In this document: one piece after another, positions 62,760 to 64,000 of the stretch
How positions within the stretch are numbered: the stretch's first letter is position 1
Layout of the letters: every line of letters starts with the position of its first letter
Assembly: GCF_014697625.1 (NCBI RefSeq)
Contig: NZ_JACJSG010000040.1
Span: 21,504 to 85,503, forward strand
Origin: Anabaena azotica FACHB-119
GTDB taxonomy: Bacteria > Cyanobacteriota > Cyanobacteriia > Cyanobacteriales > Nostocaceae
Length of the DNA stretch: 64,000 nt
Reading direction: 5' to 3'
The notes under the pieces: generated by a model
Databases searched by the model: none
What the model saw: only the letters and a program-made list of their open reading frames with translations
What the model was told of the DNA's origin: nothing
Made by a program: the position numbers and the translations under genes

Positions 62760-62890
62760 CAGTTATCAGTTATCAGTTATCAGTTATCAGTTATCAGTTG
62801 ACAGTTGTTACTCTCCTCATTTCCCCCTACTCCCCCTACTCCCTCATTTCCCCCTACTCCCTCATCTCCCCCTACTCCCCCACTCCCCCC
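62740..62890. repeat. CAGTTGA/CAGTTAT heptamers and CCCCCTACT tracts
   Basis: The end of the serine hydrolase gene and the 130 bp after it consist of CAGTTGA and CAGTTAT 7-bp units and then CTCCCCCTA-type units. The tract supplies the stop codon of the gene. Confidence 0.8.
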
Positions 62891-63018
62891 TATTTATGTC
62901 CCTGTAAAGATGTAAAAATAGATTTCTGGGTGTAATCTTTTCAGATTGCAAGAAATTCTCGGAATTTAAAGCAATTGCTAGAATTATCTAATGTGGAACT
63001 AGTTTGTTAGGAGTGAAG

Positions 63019-63852
63019 GTGAATAAGATGTTTCTTCGTAAAGATATTTTTGTATTGCCAAGTTTAGCTGCTTTAGCAGTCGTTGGTACTAGCTTATCTG
63101 CTCATGCTCAAACAGCAACTCCTGTTGATGCTCAACAGTTAACTGAACCCTCTGCAACTGTGTTGTCTTCTAATCAAGAGAATACTGAACCAGGGACACA
63201 GATTCAAGAATTTTCAACAGTTAACTCTGTATCACAGACAACTGAATCACAGCAGTTTCCCAGTGTTAATACAGAAGAGGCAACTACTCGGACAATCACA
63301 CCTGTTCCTGGGACTGTAGCAACTACATCCTCTACCCTAGCGCCTGAGTCAGGAGAACCCACATCTCAAGGAGCTAATGCTCAAGCACCTACATCGACAA
63401 TTGCACAATCTGATATTGATCCTGGTAGACCTACTCGCGGGGGTAGAAGCTATCTCGGTATTGGTGCTAACATCGGTATCAGTGGGGATGACTCATCTTT
63501 GGGTGATGGAAATTTCGCAGTCCTAAGCAAGATTGGTTTGACTAATGCTTTCTCTATTAGACCATCAGCAATATTTGGGAACAATACCACAATTTTAGTT
63601 CCCGTTACCTATGATTTTAACTTACAGTCAGCTGATGCTTTTAGTGAACCGCTAGCGATCGCACCTTATGTAGGTGTTGGTGCAGCCATTAAAACAGGCG
63701 ATGACTCACAAGTGGGCTTTCTCGCTTCTGGTGGTATTGATTTCCCACTCTCTACTCAATTTACCGCCACAGCCGCAGTTAATGCCGGCTTTTTCGATGA
63801 TACAGATGTCGGTCTACTAATAGGTGTAGGCTACAATTTCTCTGGTTTTTAG
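63019..63852 (+). CDS. Probable outer-membrane beta-barrel protein
   Basis: A 277-residue protein using the GTG at 63019, 5 nt after an AGGAG box; alternatives are ATG at 63028 or TTG at 63004. It has a signal peptide (MFLRKDIFVLPSLAALAVVG, cleaved after SAHAQ), a low-complexity Thr/Gln/Ser linker of about 120 residues and a C-terminal 130-residue barrel domain (YLGIGANIGISGDD, FAVLSKIGLTNAFSIRPSAI, PYVGVGAAIKTGDDSQVGFL) ending YNFSGF, with a terminal aromatic typical of outer-membrane proteins. Function unknown. Confidence 0.82.
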   Translation: MNKMFLRKDIFVLPSLAALAVVGTSLSAHAQTATPVDAQQLTEPSATVLSSNQENTEPGTQIQEFSTVNSVSQTTESQQFPSVNTEEATTRTITPVPGTVATTSSTLAPESGEPTSQGANAQAPTSTIAQSDIDPGRPTRGGRSYLGIGANIGISGDDSSLGDGNFAVLSKIGLTNAFSIRPSAIFGNNTTILVPVTYDFNLQSADAFSEPLAIAPYVGVGAAIKTGDDSQVGFLASGGIDFPLSTQFTATAAVNAGFFDDTDVGLLIGVGYNFSGF

Positions 63853-63856
63853 TTAG

Positions 63857-63998
63857 AGACTGGGGACTGGGGACTGGGGACTGGGGACCTCACAAGTGTA
63901 GGTTTTTAATCTAGCAGTGAGTAAGGACTCTAAAACTAACGAGAAAATCATTGTTTTATTCACCCCTACACCCCTACACCCTTACACCCTTACACCCA
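63857..63998. repeat. GGGGACT heptamers and ACCCCTACACCC tract
   Basis: Four tandem GGGGACT units follow the stop codon of the barrel protein, and CCCCTACACCCCTACACCCT units occur at the window end. Non-coding. Confidence 0.85.
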
Positions 63999-64000
63999 AA

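Overview
The window looks like a chromosomal segment of a filamentous heterocyst-forming cyanobacterium (Nostoc/Anabaena/Trichormus type). The reasons are the rpsT-tatD-rpoB gene order, many HIP1 octamers (GCGATCGC), 7-bp tandem repeats (GGGGACT, CAATGAC, GGGGAAA types), AACGCAGAT tandem repeats, small dispersed palindromic repeats, and protein families typical of Nostocales. The genus is inferred from these traits, not from a database match.

Layout. 1-13.4 kb is mostly housekeeping: the 5' part of rpoB, tatD, rpsT, hisD, a universal stress protein, a Uma2-type nuclease, an orphan AbrB/MazE-type antitoxin, hslO (Hsp33) and a large membrane-anchored helical-repeat protein. Several MITE-like repeats lie between these genes. 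13.5-32.3 kb is a type I-D CRISPR-Cas locus read on the minus strand. A WYL regulator is divergent from cas3'. Then follow a relict two-repeat CRISPR, a small coiled-coil gene, DUF433 plus DUF1016/YhcG genes, an MntA/HepT toxin-antitoxin pair translationally joined to cas10d, then csc2, csc1, a 2-oxoglutarate/Fe(II) oxygenase gene, cas6, cas4, cas1 and cas2. Last come a leader and a 20-repeat array whose penultimate, leader-distal repeat is split by an IS982-family element. 32.3-35 kb holds an oligopeptide-type ABC permease, an HD-domain protein and tRNA-Gly(CCC).

35.2-57.3 kb is a contractile injection system (eCIS/tCIS type, phage-tail-like). Read from 57.3 kb downward it encodes a DUF4255 cap-type protein, sheath, tube, small assembly proteins, a LysM hub protein, a spike split into gpD-like and gpV-like genes, a PAAR-like tip, gp25, two baseplate-J proteins, a tail protein I, a fibre with HxH motifs, and a 1,385-residue DUF4157 protein that ends in a predicted endonuclease and a helix-hairpin-helix domain (a probable payload). 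A tandem-AAA ATPase is convergent on the plus strand. The remainder (57.9-64 kb) carries moaC, tRNA-Arg(ACG), an MFS transporter, a GT2 glycosyltransferase, an NlpC/P60 peptidoglycan peptidase divergent from a serine beta-lactamase-like hydrolase, and a probable outer-membrane beta-barrel protein.

How the genes work together. The I-D genes supply adaptation (Cas1, Cas2, Cas4), crRNA maturation (Cas6), the Cascade-like complex (Csc1, Csc2, Cas10d) and the helicase (Cas3'). The TA genes and the oxygenase sit inside this transcription unit, so a shared role is plausible but unproven. The injection-system genes make up a nearly complete tail machine with its ATPase and one candidate nuclease effector; no separate tape-measure gene and no immunity gene were recognised.
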